Positions 1-8,961 are shown, counted from the first letter of the stretch. The stretch: 64,000 nt of DNA from DATFVA01 sp963771705 (GCA_963771705.1 CAVYUP010000006.1:124001-188000), one strand, 5' to 3'. Notes: generated from the letters alone by a model not told the origin. Program-made: numbers and translations.

Positions 1-486
1 GAAGGCAAGTTTACCGAAAGCGAGCTGGCTAAAATAATTGACAAGAGCCTTATACTGATAAATCATCACCTGGAGATAAATCACATTAACCTGGTGAAAG
101 ACTACAGGGTTGAGAGCCTCTCTATTGAATGCGATTCGCAGAAAATAGAACAGGCCCTTATAGCAATACTAATAAATGCTATCGAAGCAATGAGCGACGG
201 GCAGACCCTCAGGGTTTCACTTGTAACAGAAAATGATTCCGCGGTAATCAGGATAAGCGACCAGGGGAAGGGAATTTCAGAAAAAGATCTCCCCTATATA
301 TTCGAACCATTTTATTCAACAAAGAATGATAATAAGGGAACAGGACTGGGACTTGCGGTAGCATACGGAATCATCAAGCAGCACCACGGAAAAATACAGG
401 TTGAAACAACATCAGAAGAAGGAACAACCTTCAAAATGATTTTACCAATAAAGAAAATTTCCAGAGAAGTACAACATGAAATCTAA
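1..486 (+). CDS. Sensor histidine kinase, C-terminal part (partial at window start)
   Basis: The frame is open from base 1 with no start, so this is the 3' end of a longer gene; 161 residues are visible. They form the HATPase_c ATP-binding domain: an N-box (ILINAIEAM), a G1 box (DQGKGIS), an F-box (IFEPFYSTK) and a G2 box (GTGLGLAVAYGI). This arrangement is typical of NtrB/PAS-type kinases that phosphorylate NtrC-family regulators. The next gene, exactly such a regulator, overlaps its last 11 bases, so the two are almost certainly cotranscribed, cognate partners. The sensory domain and phospho-accepting His lie outside the window, so the signal is unknown. Confidence 0.93.
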   Translation, partial: EGKFTESELAKIIDKSLILINHHLEINHINLVKDYRVESLSIECDSQKIEQALIAILINAIEAMSDGQTLRVSLVTENDSAVIRISDQGKGISEKDLPYIFEPFYSTKNDNKGTGLGLAVAYGIIKQHHGKIQVETTSEEGTTFKMILPIKKISREVQHEI

Positions 487-1825
487 AGCAAATCTATTAG
501 TAGTCGACGACGAGCTAATCGTCCGGCAGTCATTAAAACACTGGTTTGAAGAAGACGGCTATAATGTTGAAACAGCCGACAGCGGAGAAATAGCTCTAAA
601 GCACTTTGAAAAAGGTAAGTACGACATCCTGCTGGTAGATATGAAAATGCCCGGGATGAGCGGACTGGAGCTGCTTACGAAGGTAAAAGAATTCGATCCC
701 TCGGTAATAGTTATCCTTATTACCGCTTTCGCGTCTGTTCCCTCGGCAATTAAAGCTCTGAAGGACGGAGCTTATGATTATATTACAAAACCGGTCGATC
801 CCGATGAACTTTCACACCTTCTGGAGCATGCGCTCAATCAGCAGTCCCTTAAGAAGGAGAATGAGGCGCTCAAAGAGAATATCGATGAGATAATCAAACC
901 CGACAACCTGATCGGTGAGAGCGCAGAGATGAAGAAGATATTCTCTCTTATCAATACTGTCTCCCAGACAGACACAACCGTAATGATCAGAGGCGACAGC
1001 GGAACCGGCAAAGAGCTTGTGGCAAAGGCCATTCACATAAATAGTAAAAGAAAATACTTCCCCATCATAACCGTCAACTGCGGTGCACTGGCGGAATCAC
1101 TGCTTGAAAGCGAATTATTCGGTCACGAAAAAGGCGCTTTTACAGGCGCCCATTACAAGCGTAAAGGCAAGTTTGAAATGGCGAACGGAGGAACGATTTT
1201 CCTCGATGAGATCGGTACTGTATCTGCAAAGATGCAGGTAGAGCTTCTTCGCGTTATCGAAACCAAACAGTTCACGCGGGTGGGCGGAAACGAAGTGATA
1301 AAGAGCGATTTCAGGGTAATAGCGGCTACTAATGAACCGCTGGAGGATCTTGTTAAACAAGGCAGATTCAGGGAGGATCTTTACTACAGGCTGGATGTTT
1401 TCACCATTCTTATACCGCCGCTTCGCGAGAGAATAGAGGATATTCCTCTTCTGGCTTACTACTTCCTTAAGAAATTCTCTACAGCAATGAACAAGAAGAA
1501 GGATACTATCTCCTCAGAGGCAATGGATTTCCTTGTTAAATACAACTGGCCCGGCAACGTCAGGGAGCTTGAGAATGCAATCGAACGTGCTGTGGTTGTA
1601 AGTAAAACGAATATCATCGATGTGAATGACCTTCCATTCCAGGTTAGTTCTAATAATCATTACGATAAAGATGACAAGAGCATAGCGGCAATGGAAAAGA
1701 GACACATCGCTCTCGTTCTTAATGAAATGCACTGGAACATCTCCAAAAGCGCGGAAGCCTTAAAGATCGACAGGGTGACCCTTTATAATAAAATAAATAA
1801 GTACGGTCTTCAGAGAACACCGTAA
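476..1825 (+). CDS. Sigma-54-dependent response regulator, NtrC family
   Basis: A 449-residue enhancer-binding protein with the three standard NtrC domains. The receiver domain (about 1-125) has the acidic pair D11/D12, phospho-acceptor D55, T83 and K105. The central AAA+ domain has Walker A GDSGTGKE (173-180), the sigma-54 contact loop GAFTGA (220-225) and a Walker B region ending FLDEIG. A Fis-type helix-turn-helix lies at the C-terminus (LKIDRVTLYNKINKYGL). It should activate RNA polymerase-sigma54 when phosphorylated by the overlapping kinase upstream. Its stop codon overlaps the next start (TAATG), so the archaemetzincin gene is translationally coupled. Target promoters cannot be told from this window. 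Confidence 0.95.
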   Translation: MKSKANLLVVDDELIVRQSLKHWFEEDGYNVETADSGEIALKHFEKGKYDILLVDMKMPGMSGLELLTKVKEFDPSVIVILITAFASVPSAIKALKDGAYDYITKPVDPDELSHLLEHALNQQSLKKENEALKENIDEIIKPDNLIGESAEMKKIFSLINTVSQTDTTVMIRGDSGTGKELVAKAIHINSKRKYFPIITVNCGALAESLLESELFGHEKGAFTGAHYKRKGKFEMANGGTIFLDEIGTVSAKMQVELLRVIETKQFTRVGGNEVIKSDFRVIAATNEPLEDLVKQGRFREDLYYRLDVFTILIPPLRERIEDIPLLAYYFLKKFSTAMNKKKDTISSEAMDFLVKYNWPGNVRELENAIERAVVVSKTNIIDVNDLPFQVSSNNHYDKDDKSIAAMEKRHIALVLNEMHWNISKSAEALKIDRVTLYNKINKYGLQRTP

Positions 1826-2370
1826 TGCAGGATATTTGCCTGGCGCCGCTTGATATTTCGAACAAGGAGCTTCTGCAGAGAGTTATCTCTGAACTTAAAA
1901 AAATTCTCCTTGTTGATATTCATATAATCGACCTCCGGTTAGATCTGAAAAAAGCATATTCACCCGACCGCAGGCAGTATTATTCGACTCAAATAATTGC
2001 GGATGCAGTAGGTTACACGGATAAACTTGACGCCAAAATAGTTATACTTGTGGATTTTGATCTATATATCCCTGTCTTCACCTATGTGTTCGGCGAAGCT
2101 CAGCTGAACGGCAAACATTCAATAGTCTCGTTATGCAGGCTGCACGAAGAATTTTATACAGGCAGGACTGACAATGAACTCCTTTTCGAAAGAACTGTAA
2201 AGGAAGTTCTGCATGAACTGGGACATAATTTCGGACTGCTTCACTGCAGCAGCTGGGATTGTGTAATGCACGCATCCGCGGAAATTGAAGAAGTGGATAT
2301 TAAAGGAAGAGTTTACTGCAAAGACTGCAGACGGACCCTGCAGAGCGTATTCAATTTCAGGAAGAATTAA
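1825..2370 (+). CDS. amzA: Archaemetzincin family zinc metalloprotease
   Basis: The protein has 181 residues, the usual archaemetzincin size. The extended zinc motif HELGHNFGLLHC starts at residue 130 (H130, E131, H134, H140). The family's structural cysteines are present: C141, C146 in the DCVM segment, and C165/C168 as a CxxC pair. Members are soluble metzincin-clan proteases; bacterial examples are sporadic and their substrates are unknown. The start ATG overlaps the stop of the NtrC-type regulator by one base, so it is the last gene of a kinase-regulator-protease operon. No signal peptide is seen, so it probably acts in the cytoplasm. Confidence 0.9.
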   Translation: MQDICLAPLDISNKELLQRVISELKKILLVDIHIIDLRLDLKKAYSPDRRQYYSTQIIADAVGYTDKLDAKIVILVDFDLYIPVFTYVFGEAQLNGKHSIVSLCRLHEEFYTGRTDNELLFERTVKEVLHELGHNFGLLHCSSWDCVMHASAEIEEVDIKGRVYCKDCRRTLQSVFNFRKN

Positions 2371-2394
2371 AGAGAAGATTTCGAAATCAGAACG

Positions 2395-3129
2395 TCAGGA
2401 TTCTGACAGATCCGCTTTCTTTGCCCGACGCCTTAGATAAATTTGTTTCCTGACATAATGATCCAGCAGCCAGGCTGCTGAAATCCATGCAAATCCAATT
2501 GACCATCCTGCTATTATTTCATTAGGCGAATGAGCCCCTCTGATAATCTGTGCAATTCCTATGGCAATACTCAGTAAGAAAGCAATTGTCATCAGGTAAT
2601 GGTTCAGTTTTCTGTCGGGATTGGATCTGTAAACAAGCCTTGCAAGCGTAAAGTAAAACACAACGGACATCAAAGCGTGGCCGCTTGGAAATCCTTTTCC
2701 GTCTGTGTCGAACAAATTAAACCAGTTTGTCCATGGTTCCCCGCTGTAATAGTTTTTAAGGAACACATGAAGAAATCCGGCGCCGATCACCACGAAGAAA
2801 TAAGTATACAGCGTCCTGTATTTTTTTCTTATAAATAGATACCCGCCGAAGATCACGGAAAACAATGAAACAAACAGCCTGCTGGCGAAAGCTGCCAGCT
2901 GATCCATCCCGGCAACCAGGGATTCCGATCCGTACGTACCGCTCCACTTATTGGTCTTCCCGAACCAGTTGAACAACAAGGTCTTATAATCGCCTGTAAT
3001 TCCGGCAATAAACCCGTTTGTACAAAGAAAAAAGATATAAAGACTTAAAATAATGATGGAATAAGCAGCGTACCTTTTATATTTTCTGCTCTTCCTGTCT
3101 TCCCGCTCCACAGCATCCATAGAAATCAT
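2395..3129 (-). CDS. PAP2 superfamily membrane phosphatase (atypical motifs)
   Basis: A 244-residue polytopic membrane protein with about six hydrophobic segments. The PAP2 core is visible as FPSGHALMS (C2 motif) and RGAHSPNEIIAGW (C3 region). The family dephosphorylates lipid phosphates such as phosphatidic acid, undecaprenyl-PP or lipid A. Two signatures deviate. In the C1 region, K-x6-RP reads LKNYYSGEPW, with Glu where the second basic residue normally sits. In C3, Asp is replaced by Glu. Activity may be altered. The 3' end is convergent with amzA, separated by 24 bp. The substrate cannot be predicted. Confidence 0.82.
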   Translation of the reverse strand: MISMDAVEREDRKSRKYKRYAAYSIIILSLYIFFLCTNGFIAGITGDYKTLLFNWFGKTNKWSGTYGSESLVAGMDQLAAFASRLFVSLFSVIFGGYLFIRKKYRTLYTYFFVVIGAGFLHVFLKNYYSGEPWTNWFNLFDTDGKGFPSGHALMSVVFYFTLARLVYRSNPDRKLNHYLMTIAFLLSIAIGIAQIIRGAHSPNEIIAGWSIGFAWISAAWLLDHYVRKQIYLRRRAKKADLSES

Positions 3130-3198
3130 TCATATTATTGAGTGCTGCAAAAATAAATAAAATATCGATGAATTTTTAATGATCAGGTCGACATTTGG

Positions 3199-3364
3199 CC
3201 GGGGAATTTGGGAGATGAATGAATTTTGGGGATGAATGAATTTGGGGGTTGAGTGGAATTTGAGAGAGTGGATGAATTGGGGGGTGAGTGAATTTGGGAG
3301 AGTGGATGAACTGGGGGGTGAGTGAAGTAGGGGATGAATGAATTGGCGGGGGTGAGCGAACTTG
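3199..3364. repeat. Degenerate G-rich tandem repeat, about nine units of 16-18 bp
   Basis: Units resemble GGGGATGAATGAATTTG and alternate with GGGGTGAGTGAATTTG and GAGAGTGGATGAATTGG forms. The + strand contains no cytosine from 3201 to 3310, an extreme strand asymmetry. Overlapping minus-strand reading frames here (Pro/Ile/His/Ser-rich) are only the translation of the repeat and are not called. The array fills most of the 426-bp gap between the PAP2 gene and etfB; the rest (3130-3198, 3365-3555) holds nothing recognisable besides the presumed etfB and PAP2 promoters. Confidence 0.85.
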
Positions 3365-3555
3365 AAACGAGTTCGGGTTCCTCTTCTCAATATTTAGAAT
3401 AACGAAATTTTCACTTTCTAATTTATGACAACCGCCGCCTGTAAATAAGCCAAAATGATGTTTATCGTCCACCAAAACCCTCTGGAATGTTATTTGACTT
3501 TATTTTCCATTCCGGCAATTGCCCGCATATTGCTTAATAAAATCGGAAGGGATTT

Positions 3556-4443
3556 ATGTACAATTCCATAGTCCTGGTTAAACAGGTCCCGGATACAGCC
3601 AACATTTCCGGGAAGGTAATGAAAGATGACGGTACCGTTAACCGTTCAAAACTGCCCGCCATATTTAATTTTGAAGATAAAGTTGCCCTCGAATTTGCCC
3701 TGCAGATAAAAGAAAAGTTCGGAGGAAAGGTTACCGTAATTACGATGGGACCTCCCCGCGCGTCCGACACCCTGCGGGAATGCCTCTATATGGGAGCCGA
3801 TGAGGCTTATCTGGTAACCGACAGGAAATTTGCCGGTGCGGATACGCTTGCCACTTCTTATGTGCTGTCAGAGGCAGTAAAAAAGATAGGGAATTACAAT
3901 TTCATTTTTGCCGGAAGGCAGGCGATTGACGGTGATACCGCCCAGGTTGGTCCCCAGACAGCCGAGAAGCTGGGAATTCCCCAGATCACGTATGCAGAGG
4001 AACTGATAGATGTAAGGCGCGACAGCATAGTGATAAAACGGAAGATAGACGGCGGTTATGAGATAGTTGAAAGCTCTATGCCTGTACTTATTACAGTGCT
4101 GAAAGATGCTGTTGATCCGCGTCCTTTCAGCGCCAAACGTGTAATGGCTTACAAAGGCGCCAGGTCGCTTATGGACCTTGAAAAAATGACGGAGGAAAAT
4201 TCACTCCTTTATATCGATAAGCTGGTTCATGAGTATGAAGAAAAAGGACTGCTTATTAAAACACTCACCACGGATGATCTGGATGTCGATCCCGAACGCT
4301 GCGGTATCAAAGGCTCCCCAACGAAAGTATTTAAAGTAGAATCAGTAGTGCTTGCGGGAGGAAATCAGACAAAAGTTGAACCGACAAAGACAGCGCTGTC
4401 GGGACTTATTGAGCAATTAATGACAGATCATATTTTTGGTTAA
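3556..4443 (+). CDS. etfB: Electron transfer flavoprotein, beta subunit
   Basis: A 295-residue ETF beta/FixA family protein. It opens with the conserved VLVKQVPDTA segment and carries the AMP/FAD-domain signature region around DTLRECLYMGADEAYLV and GRQAIDGDTAQVGPQTAE. Together with EtfA it forms the heterodimer that carries electrons from acyl-CoA dehydrogenases to the membrane quinone pool. The gene lies 12 bp upstream of etfA, and an acyl-CoA dehydrogenase follows, so the electron donor is encoded in the same operon. No separate ETF-quinone oxidoreductase is in the window. It looks like a housekeeping ETF rather than a clearly bifurcating one, but this cannot be settled from sequence alone. 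Confidence 0.95.
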   Translation: MYNSIVLVKQVPDTANISGKVMKDDGTVNRSKLPAIFNFEDKVALEFALQIKEKFGGKVTVITMGPPRASDTLRECLYMGADEAYLVTDRKFAGADTLATSYVLSEAVKKIGNYNFIFAGRQAIDGDTAQVGPQTAEKLGIPQITYAEELIDVRRDSIVIKRKIDGGYEIVESSMPVLITVLKDAVDPRPFSAKRVMAYKGARSLMDLEKMTEENSLLYIDKLVHEYEEKGLLIKTLTTDDLDVDPERCGIKGSPTKVFKVESVVLAGGNQTKVEPTKTALSGLIEQLMTDHIFG

Positions 4444-4455
4444 AGGAATCATCAT

Positions 4456-5472
4456 ATGAAATTTTCGAATGAAGTCTGGGTATTTATTGAACAAAGGGAC
4501 GGCAAACCGGCCGATGTAAGCTTCGAGCTTCTCTGCAAGGCGCACAAGCTGGCGCAGACGATGCAAGCCGAAGTAAAAGCCGTAGTTATCGGGGATAACG
4601 CAGAAGGTATCGCAAAAGAAACCTTCCGCTACGGTGCCGATGAAGCGCTTTTAATTGATCATCCCTCCCTCAAATATTTCAGAACGATTCCCTACAGCCG
4701 GATATTCACTAAACTTATTGAAGAACATACCCCGAGAATAGTTTTATTTGGAGCCACTGTAATCGGCCGTGACCTCGCACCGAGGGTTGCCTCGCATACG
4801 AAGAGCGGCTTAACGGCCGATTGTACCGACCTTCAGATATCAGACGTAACATATCTGAATGAAAATTTCCCGAAGCTTCTCCTGCAGATTCGTCCCGCTT
4901 TCGGCGGAAATATTATTGCCACGATCATTACTCCCGATGTACCGGTGCAGATGGCCACTGTTCGTGAGGGCGTAATGGAGCTGACTCCCCTTCCGAGACC
5001 TAATCCCGAAAAGATAACCAGGATAAACTTTGAACCGGATCCGGTCGACGAACTTGTGAAGATAATAGAGCAGCACCGCGAGGAGAATAAGGTTAACCTT
5101 AAAGCATCTCCTATTATCGTAGCAGGCGGGTACGGACTCGGTACCAGGGAAAACTTCAAACTGATTGAAGAACTCGCTCATATAATAGGTGCTGAAGTAG
5201 CAGGAAGCCGTGCCGCTGTTGATGCCGGTTTTGTTTCACCCGACAGGCAGGTAGGACAAACAGGAGTTACCGTTCGCCCCAAACTTTATATCGCTGTAGG
5301 AATATCCGGAGCGATCCAGCACAGGGCGGGAATGCAGGAATCACAGAAAATAATCGCAATAAATAGTGATCCCGAAGCCCCGATTTTCGATATAAGTCAT
5401 TACGGAATCGTAGGCGACGCGACAGAAGTTATTCCCGCTTTCATTGAAGCTTATAAAAATAAATTGAAATAA
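4456..5472 (+). CDS. etfA: Electron transfer flavoprotein, alpha subunit
   Basis: A 338-residue EtfA/FixB protein. The N-terminal half contains the ETF alpha/beta fold and the C-terminal half the FAD-binding domain, with GSRAAVDAGFVSPDRQVGQTG, GISGAIQHRAGM and INSDPEAPIFDISHYGIVGD; these contact FAD in known structures. It partners the preceding EtfB, with only 12 bp between the genes. The acyl-CoA dehydrogenase start follows 9 bp after the stop, indicating one transcript for donor and carrier. The length is normal for the family and no key segment appears missing. Confidence 0.95.
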   Translation: MKFSNEVWVFIEQRDGKPADVSFELLCKAHKLAQTMQAEVKAVVIGDNAEGIAKETFRYGADEALLIDHPSLKYFRTIPYSRIFTKLIEEHTPRIVLFGATVIGRDLAPRVASHTKSGLTADCTDLQISDVTYLNENFPKLLLQIRPAFGGNIIATIITPDVPVQMATVREGVMELTPLPRPNPEKITRINFEPDPVDELVKIIEQHREENKVNLKASPIIVAGGYGLGTRENFKLIEELAHIIGAEVAGSRAAVDAGFVSPDRQVGQTGVTVRPKLYIAVGISGAIQHRAGMQESQKIIAINSDPEAPIFDISHYGIVGDATEVIPAFIEAYKNKLK

Positions 5473-5481
5473 GGTTTTAAT

Positions 5482-7203
5482 ATGCCAAACTTTTTCACTG
5501 ACAACAGCGATCTTCAGTTTCACTTTAATCACCTGGAGATACAGGATATTGTCTCAATCCTCGAAGACGATTACACCCAGTCGAAGGATTACCGTTATGC
5601 GCCGGTTGATTACGATGACGCGACGGAAAATTACAGGAAGGTGCTTGAGATTACAGGTGACATAGCCGGGAACTTTATAGCCGAGCGTGCTGCCGCTGTT
5701 GATGAAGAAGGGGCCGTTTTAAACGACGGTAAGGTAAGCTACGCAAAAGGGACGCAGGAGAACCTGAAGAGACTTTCACAGGCAGATCTGATGGGATTGA
5801 TATTCCCGAGAAAGTACGGCGGACTCAATGCTCCTTTTATGGTCTATATTATGTCGATTGAGCTCGTTTCACGTGCGGATGCCTCATTGATGAACCTGTA
5901 CGGACTTCAGGACATAGCCGACACGATCAGGAAGTTCGGGAACGAAGAGCAGCGTCAGGAATTTCTCCCCGGTTTCTGTTCAGGCAAATATACCGGAGCA
6001 ATGGCGCTTACCGAACCGGATGCCGGATCAGACCTGCAGGCAGTAAAACTTCACGCCTATCAGGATGATAAGGGAAACTGGTTCCTGAAGGGTGTAAAAA
6101 GATTCATAACTAACGGAAACGGCAATATTCTGCTGGTTCTCGCAAGATCGGAACCGGGAACAAAAGACGGCCGCGGCCTGAGCATGTTCGTATGCTACGG
6201 CGATGAAACCGTTAGAGTAAGAAGAATAGAGCATAAGCTTGGAATCCATGGTTCTCCTACATGTGAACTTCAGTTTAACGATACTCCCGCACAGCTGATC
6301 GGCAGCAGAAGATTCGGTCTGATAAAATATGTATTCGAGCTGATGTTCAGGGCAAGGATGGGCGTCTCCGCCCAGGCAATGGGAATCTCCCAGGCCGCAT
6401 ATGAAATGGCAGTTAAATACGCACGTGAACGAGAGCAGTTCGGAAAACCTATTATCAATATTCCGGTTGTTTCAAATATTCTTATTGATATGAGAACGCT
6501 GCTGGAAGCCAACCGTGCCCTGCTTTATGAAGCGGCAAAAAGCGTTGATAAGAAAGAAGTACTTGAGATGCAGATCGAGAAAAAGAAGGAAGCCGGCGAG
6601 AGCGTACAGGAAGAAAACTTCCGTCTTAAACAACTGACAAAGGAAACCAACCTTCTTACCCCTATGTGCAAGTTAGTTCTAACCGAATCCGCAAACAAGA
6701 TCACCTACGACGCGCTGCAGATACATGGGGGCACCGGTTATATGAGAGAATTTAAGATTGAGCGGCTGGCCAGAGACGCAAGGATCACAAACATCTACGA
6801 AGGCACCTCGCAGCTTCAGGTTGTGGCGGCAATCGGCGGAGTGATCAATGATGTACTAGGCTACAGGTTCGATGAAAAAGAGAAGAAAGAATATAAAGGA
6901 GGCGTAGACCCGCTTCGCTTTCATTTAATTGAGATAAGAGAAATCCTGAAAGACTGCCTGAAGTACGTAGCAGATAAAAAAGATACCGCATTCCAGGATG
7001 TTGCGGCCAAAGATCTTCTTGAACTTTATACCTACCTTGTTGTAGGCTACCTGCTGCTCGACCAGGCGGAGCTTGAGCCCCAGAAAGTGTTTACGGCTAA
7101 CAGGTACATCCTTTACTCGCTTGCCAATGCAAGGAAGAACGCCGAGTCGATTAAAGACGGCCTGTTCAACGATATTCTTCACGCAGAAAGAATTTTAGCT
7201 TAA
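5482..7203 (+). CDS. Acyl-CoA dehydrogenase, long form
   Basis: A 573-residue flavoprotein that oxidises acyl-CoA to trans-2-enoyl-CoA, passing electrons to the ETF encoded just upstream. Recognisable elements are the flavin-domain motif ALTEPDAGSDLQAVK, the substrate-side segment REREQFGKPI, and the C-terminal LQIHGGTGYMREFKIER followed by ITNIYEGTSQLQ, whose Glu is the usual catalytic base. It is about 190 residues longer than the standard 380-residue enzyme. The extra length comes from a charged helical insert (around EMQIEKKKEAGESVQEEN) and a helical C-terminal domain, as in long ACDs of the DmdC/FadE-like groups. Chain-length specificity is unknown. Confidence 0.93.
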   Translation: MPNFFTDNSDLQFHFNHLEIQDIVSILEDDYTQSKDYRYAPVDYDDATENYRKVLEITGDIAGNFIAERAAAVDEEGAVLNDGKVSYAKGTQENLKRLSQADLMGLIFPRKYGGLNAPFMVYIMSIELVSRADASLMNLYGLQDIADTIRKFGNEEQRQEFLPGFCSGKYTGAMALTEPDAGSDLQAVKLHAYQDDKGNWFLKGVKRFITNGNGNILLVLARSEPGTKDGRGLSMFVCYGDETVRVRRIEHKLGIHGSPTCELQFNDTPAQLIGSRRFGLIKYVFELMFRARMGVSAQAMGISQAAYEMAVKYAREREQFGKPIINIPVVSNILIDMRTLLEANRALLYEAAKSVDKKEVLEMQIEKKKEAGESVQEENFRLKQLTKETNLLTPMCKLVLTESANKITYDALQIHGGTGYMREFKIERLARDARITNIYEGTSQLQVVAAIGGVINDVLGYRFDEKEKKEYKGGVDPLRFHLIEIREILKDCLKYVADKKDTAFQDVAAKDLLELYTYLVVGYLLLDQAELEPQKVFTANRYILYSLANARKNAESIKDGLFNDILHAERILA

Positions 7204-7231
7204 AATTGAACCAATAAAAGGTGAGATAAAA

Positions 7232-7444
7232 ATGACCGATAAACAAATCTTCTACTACAAAATTTTTGATGATAAGGAGCGTCTCAACTATATGAAATCA
7301 TCGCTTCCTCACAAAGAGCTTGAGAATCTCCTGAAAGAGTATGAGAGAGATCATCAGAAATATTTCAATCCTGAGTTCGTCCAGTTCCTTAGAGAAAAAG
7401 ACCACGAAGCGGAACTGATCGAAGTCAGCGACATCTCTTATTAA
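7232..7444 (+). CDS. Small conserved-looking hypothetical protein (70 aa)
   Basis: A small soluble, acidic, helix-rich protein rich in Glu, Lys and Tyr. It begins 28 bp after the acyl-CoA dehydrogenase stop, with an AGGTGA-like ribosome site before the ATG, and is followed directly by a hairpin terminator. Position and translation signals support a real last gene of the ETF/ACD operon. No domain or metal-binding motif is recognised, and no function is proposed. Confidence 0.65.
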   Translation: MTDKQIFYYKIFDDKERLNYMKSSLPHKELENLLKEYERDHQKYFNPEFVQFLREKDHEAELIEVSDISY

Positions 7445-7457
7445 TTAGTAACTATGG

Positions 7458-7505
7458 ACCCGGTTAATAATCGCTCTCCTAAAATTTATTAGCCGGGTAC
7501 CTTTA
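7458..7505 (+). terminator. Rho-independent-type terminator after the ETF/ACD operon
   Basis: Arms ACCCGGTTAATAA (7458-7470) and TTATTAGCCGGGT (7486-7498) pair over 13 positions with one wobble, around a 15-nt loop. An A/T-rich stretch with short T runs follows. It lies 13 bp after the stop of the small last gene. Confidence 0.7.
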
Positions 7506-7676
7506 AATTTTAATATCAAATATTTAATAGTTCCGGGGAGATCCTCACCACCCACGCATATCCAGTCGAATTGTTTTTAATTCATTTTCCTCATCATTCC
7601 ACCTTAACTTTAACTCAACTTTTAATTAATTTGAAGGGTTAATTTTTCTGTATCATATTGTTATAAGGACACATCA

Positions 7677-8915
7677 ATGAAATACTCAGTTCTTATTTTA
7701 GCCTGCCTGATGTTATCTGCTCCCTTTGTAAATACATTGGCACAGGTTGAAAAGGATAAAGGGGTGTTTGTAGAACCTAAAAAAGGATTCTACGATGAAA
7801 TCAAACAGGCCGTAAAAGAGTTCAACCACCCGGAAAAAGAAAAGAAAAAAGAATTCAGAGTTGATATGAGCGAAGTTAACGCTCCCAAATCACTCGATGA
7901 ATTCACCAAATACTGGTACAACGACCCGATCTCGCAGGGTCAGACAGGAACCTGCTGGTCGTTCTCCACAACTTCATTCTTCGAATCGGAAGTTTACCGC
8001 CAGCAGCACAAGAAAGTTAAACTCTCCGAAATATTCGCAGTGTACTGGGAGTACGTAGAAAAAGCAAAAAGATTTGTTGAAGAAAGAGGAAATTCTCTTT
8101 TTGATGAAGGCTCGGAAGCCAATGCAGTTAAGAGAATTTATAAGATGTACGGAATCGTACCGGAAGACAGCTATGCCTGTATGCTCTCCGATCAGAAATA
8201 CCCCGATCACAGTCTTATGATAAAAGAGATGCGAGACTACCTGAATCATGTTAAAGAAACCAACGCGTGGGATGAGGATGAAGTGATCAGGGTTATCAAA
8301 TCGATTATGAAACACTATATCGGCGAGCCGCCTGCACAGGTGACAGTAGAAGGCAAAACATATACTCCTAAAGAATATCTTTCGGATTACCTGAAACTTA
8401 ATCCCGATAATTACGTAGATGTTCTTTCATATATGCAGAAGCCGTACTGGCAGCAGGTTGAGTATGAAGTGCCTGACAACTGGTGGCATAACGCCGACTA
8501 TTACAACGTTCCGCTGCCCGATTTTATGGACGCCCTGAACAGCGCGATTAAGAACGGCTACACGATGTCGATAGGCGGAGACGTATCAGAACCCGGTTAC
8601 GATGCATGGCATAAAGTTGCAATCGTTCCTTCCTTCGATATTCCCGCTCAGTATATTGATGAGAACGCAAGAGAATTCAGGTTCAACAACGGAACTACCA
8701 CCGACGACCATGGAATTCATATGGTAGGCTACACCAACAAAGATGGTGTAATGTGGTACCTCATCAAAGATTCCGGTTCGGGATCAAGGAACCTCGATCC
8801 TAAAGGTTATTACTTCTTCAGGGAAGATTACGTAAAGCTGAAGATGATGGACTTTCTGGTTCACAAAGACGCAGTAAAAGATCTCCTCGCAAAATTTCAG
8901 GTAACCCAGAAATAA
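7677..8915 (+). CDS. Secreted C1-family (papain/bleomycin-hydrolase-like) peptidase
   Basis: A 412-residue protein with an N-terminal signal peptide (hydrophobic core about 4-20, cleavage near LAQ). The catalytic cysteine lies in QGQTGTCWSFS (C93), and the catalytic His in DDHGIHMVGYT. The segment that normally supplies the active-site Asn reads WYLIKDSGSG, so Asp seems to replace Asn; this may alter activity or reflect a subfamily trait. Bacteroidota relatives are periplasmic or outer-surface aminopeptidase C/bleomycin-hydrolase-like enzymes. It appears to be a single-gene unit, preceded by a 230-bp region and followed by a strong hairpin. Confidence 0.88.
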   Translation: MKYSVLILACLMLSAPFVNTLAQVEKDKGVFVEPKKGFYDEIKQAVKEFNHPEKEKKKEFRVDMSEVNAPKSLDEFTKYWYNDPISQGQTGTCWSFSTTSFFESEVYRQQHKKVKLSEIFAVYWEYVEKAKRFVEERGNSLFDEGSEANAVKRIYKMYGIVPEDSYACMLSDQKYPDHSLMIKEMRDYLNHVKETNAWDEDEVIRVIKSIMKHYIGEPPAQVTVEGKTYTPKEYLSDYLKLNPDNYVDVLSYMQKPYWQQVEYEVPDNWWHNADYYNVPLPDFMDALNSAIKNGYTMSIGGDVSEPGYDAWHKVAIVPSFDIPAQYIDENAREFRFNNGTTTDDHGIHMVGYTNKDGVMWYLIKDSGSGSRNLDPKGYYFFREDYVKLKMMDFLVHKDAVKDLLAKFQVTQK

Positions 8916-8934
8916 CAATAACATTTTTCTTTAA

Positions 8935-8961
8935 GGAGCAGTGATACCACTTCACTGCTCC
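8935..8961. terminator. Perfect 10-bp hairpin after the C1 peptidase gene
   Basis: GGAGCAGTGA (8935-8944) and TCACTGCTCC (8952-8961) are exact reverse complements around a 7-nt loop, 20 bp after the peptidase stop. No U-tract follows, so it may act as an RNA-stabilising 3' hairpin rather than a classical terminator. A nominal GTG start at 8941 lies inside this stem and is not credible. Confidence 0.6.

Noticed and set aside
3130..3475. Two overlapping minus-strand frames (86 and 99 aa), Pro/Ile/His/Ser-rich
   Set aside because: They only translate the degenerate DNA repeat; different frames give the same composition, and there is no ribosome site.
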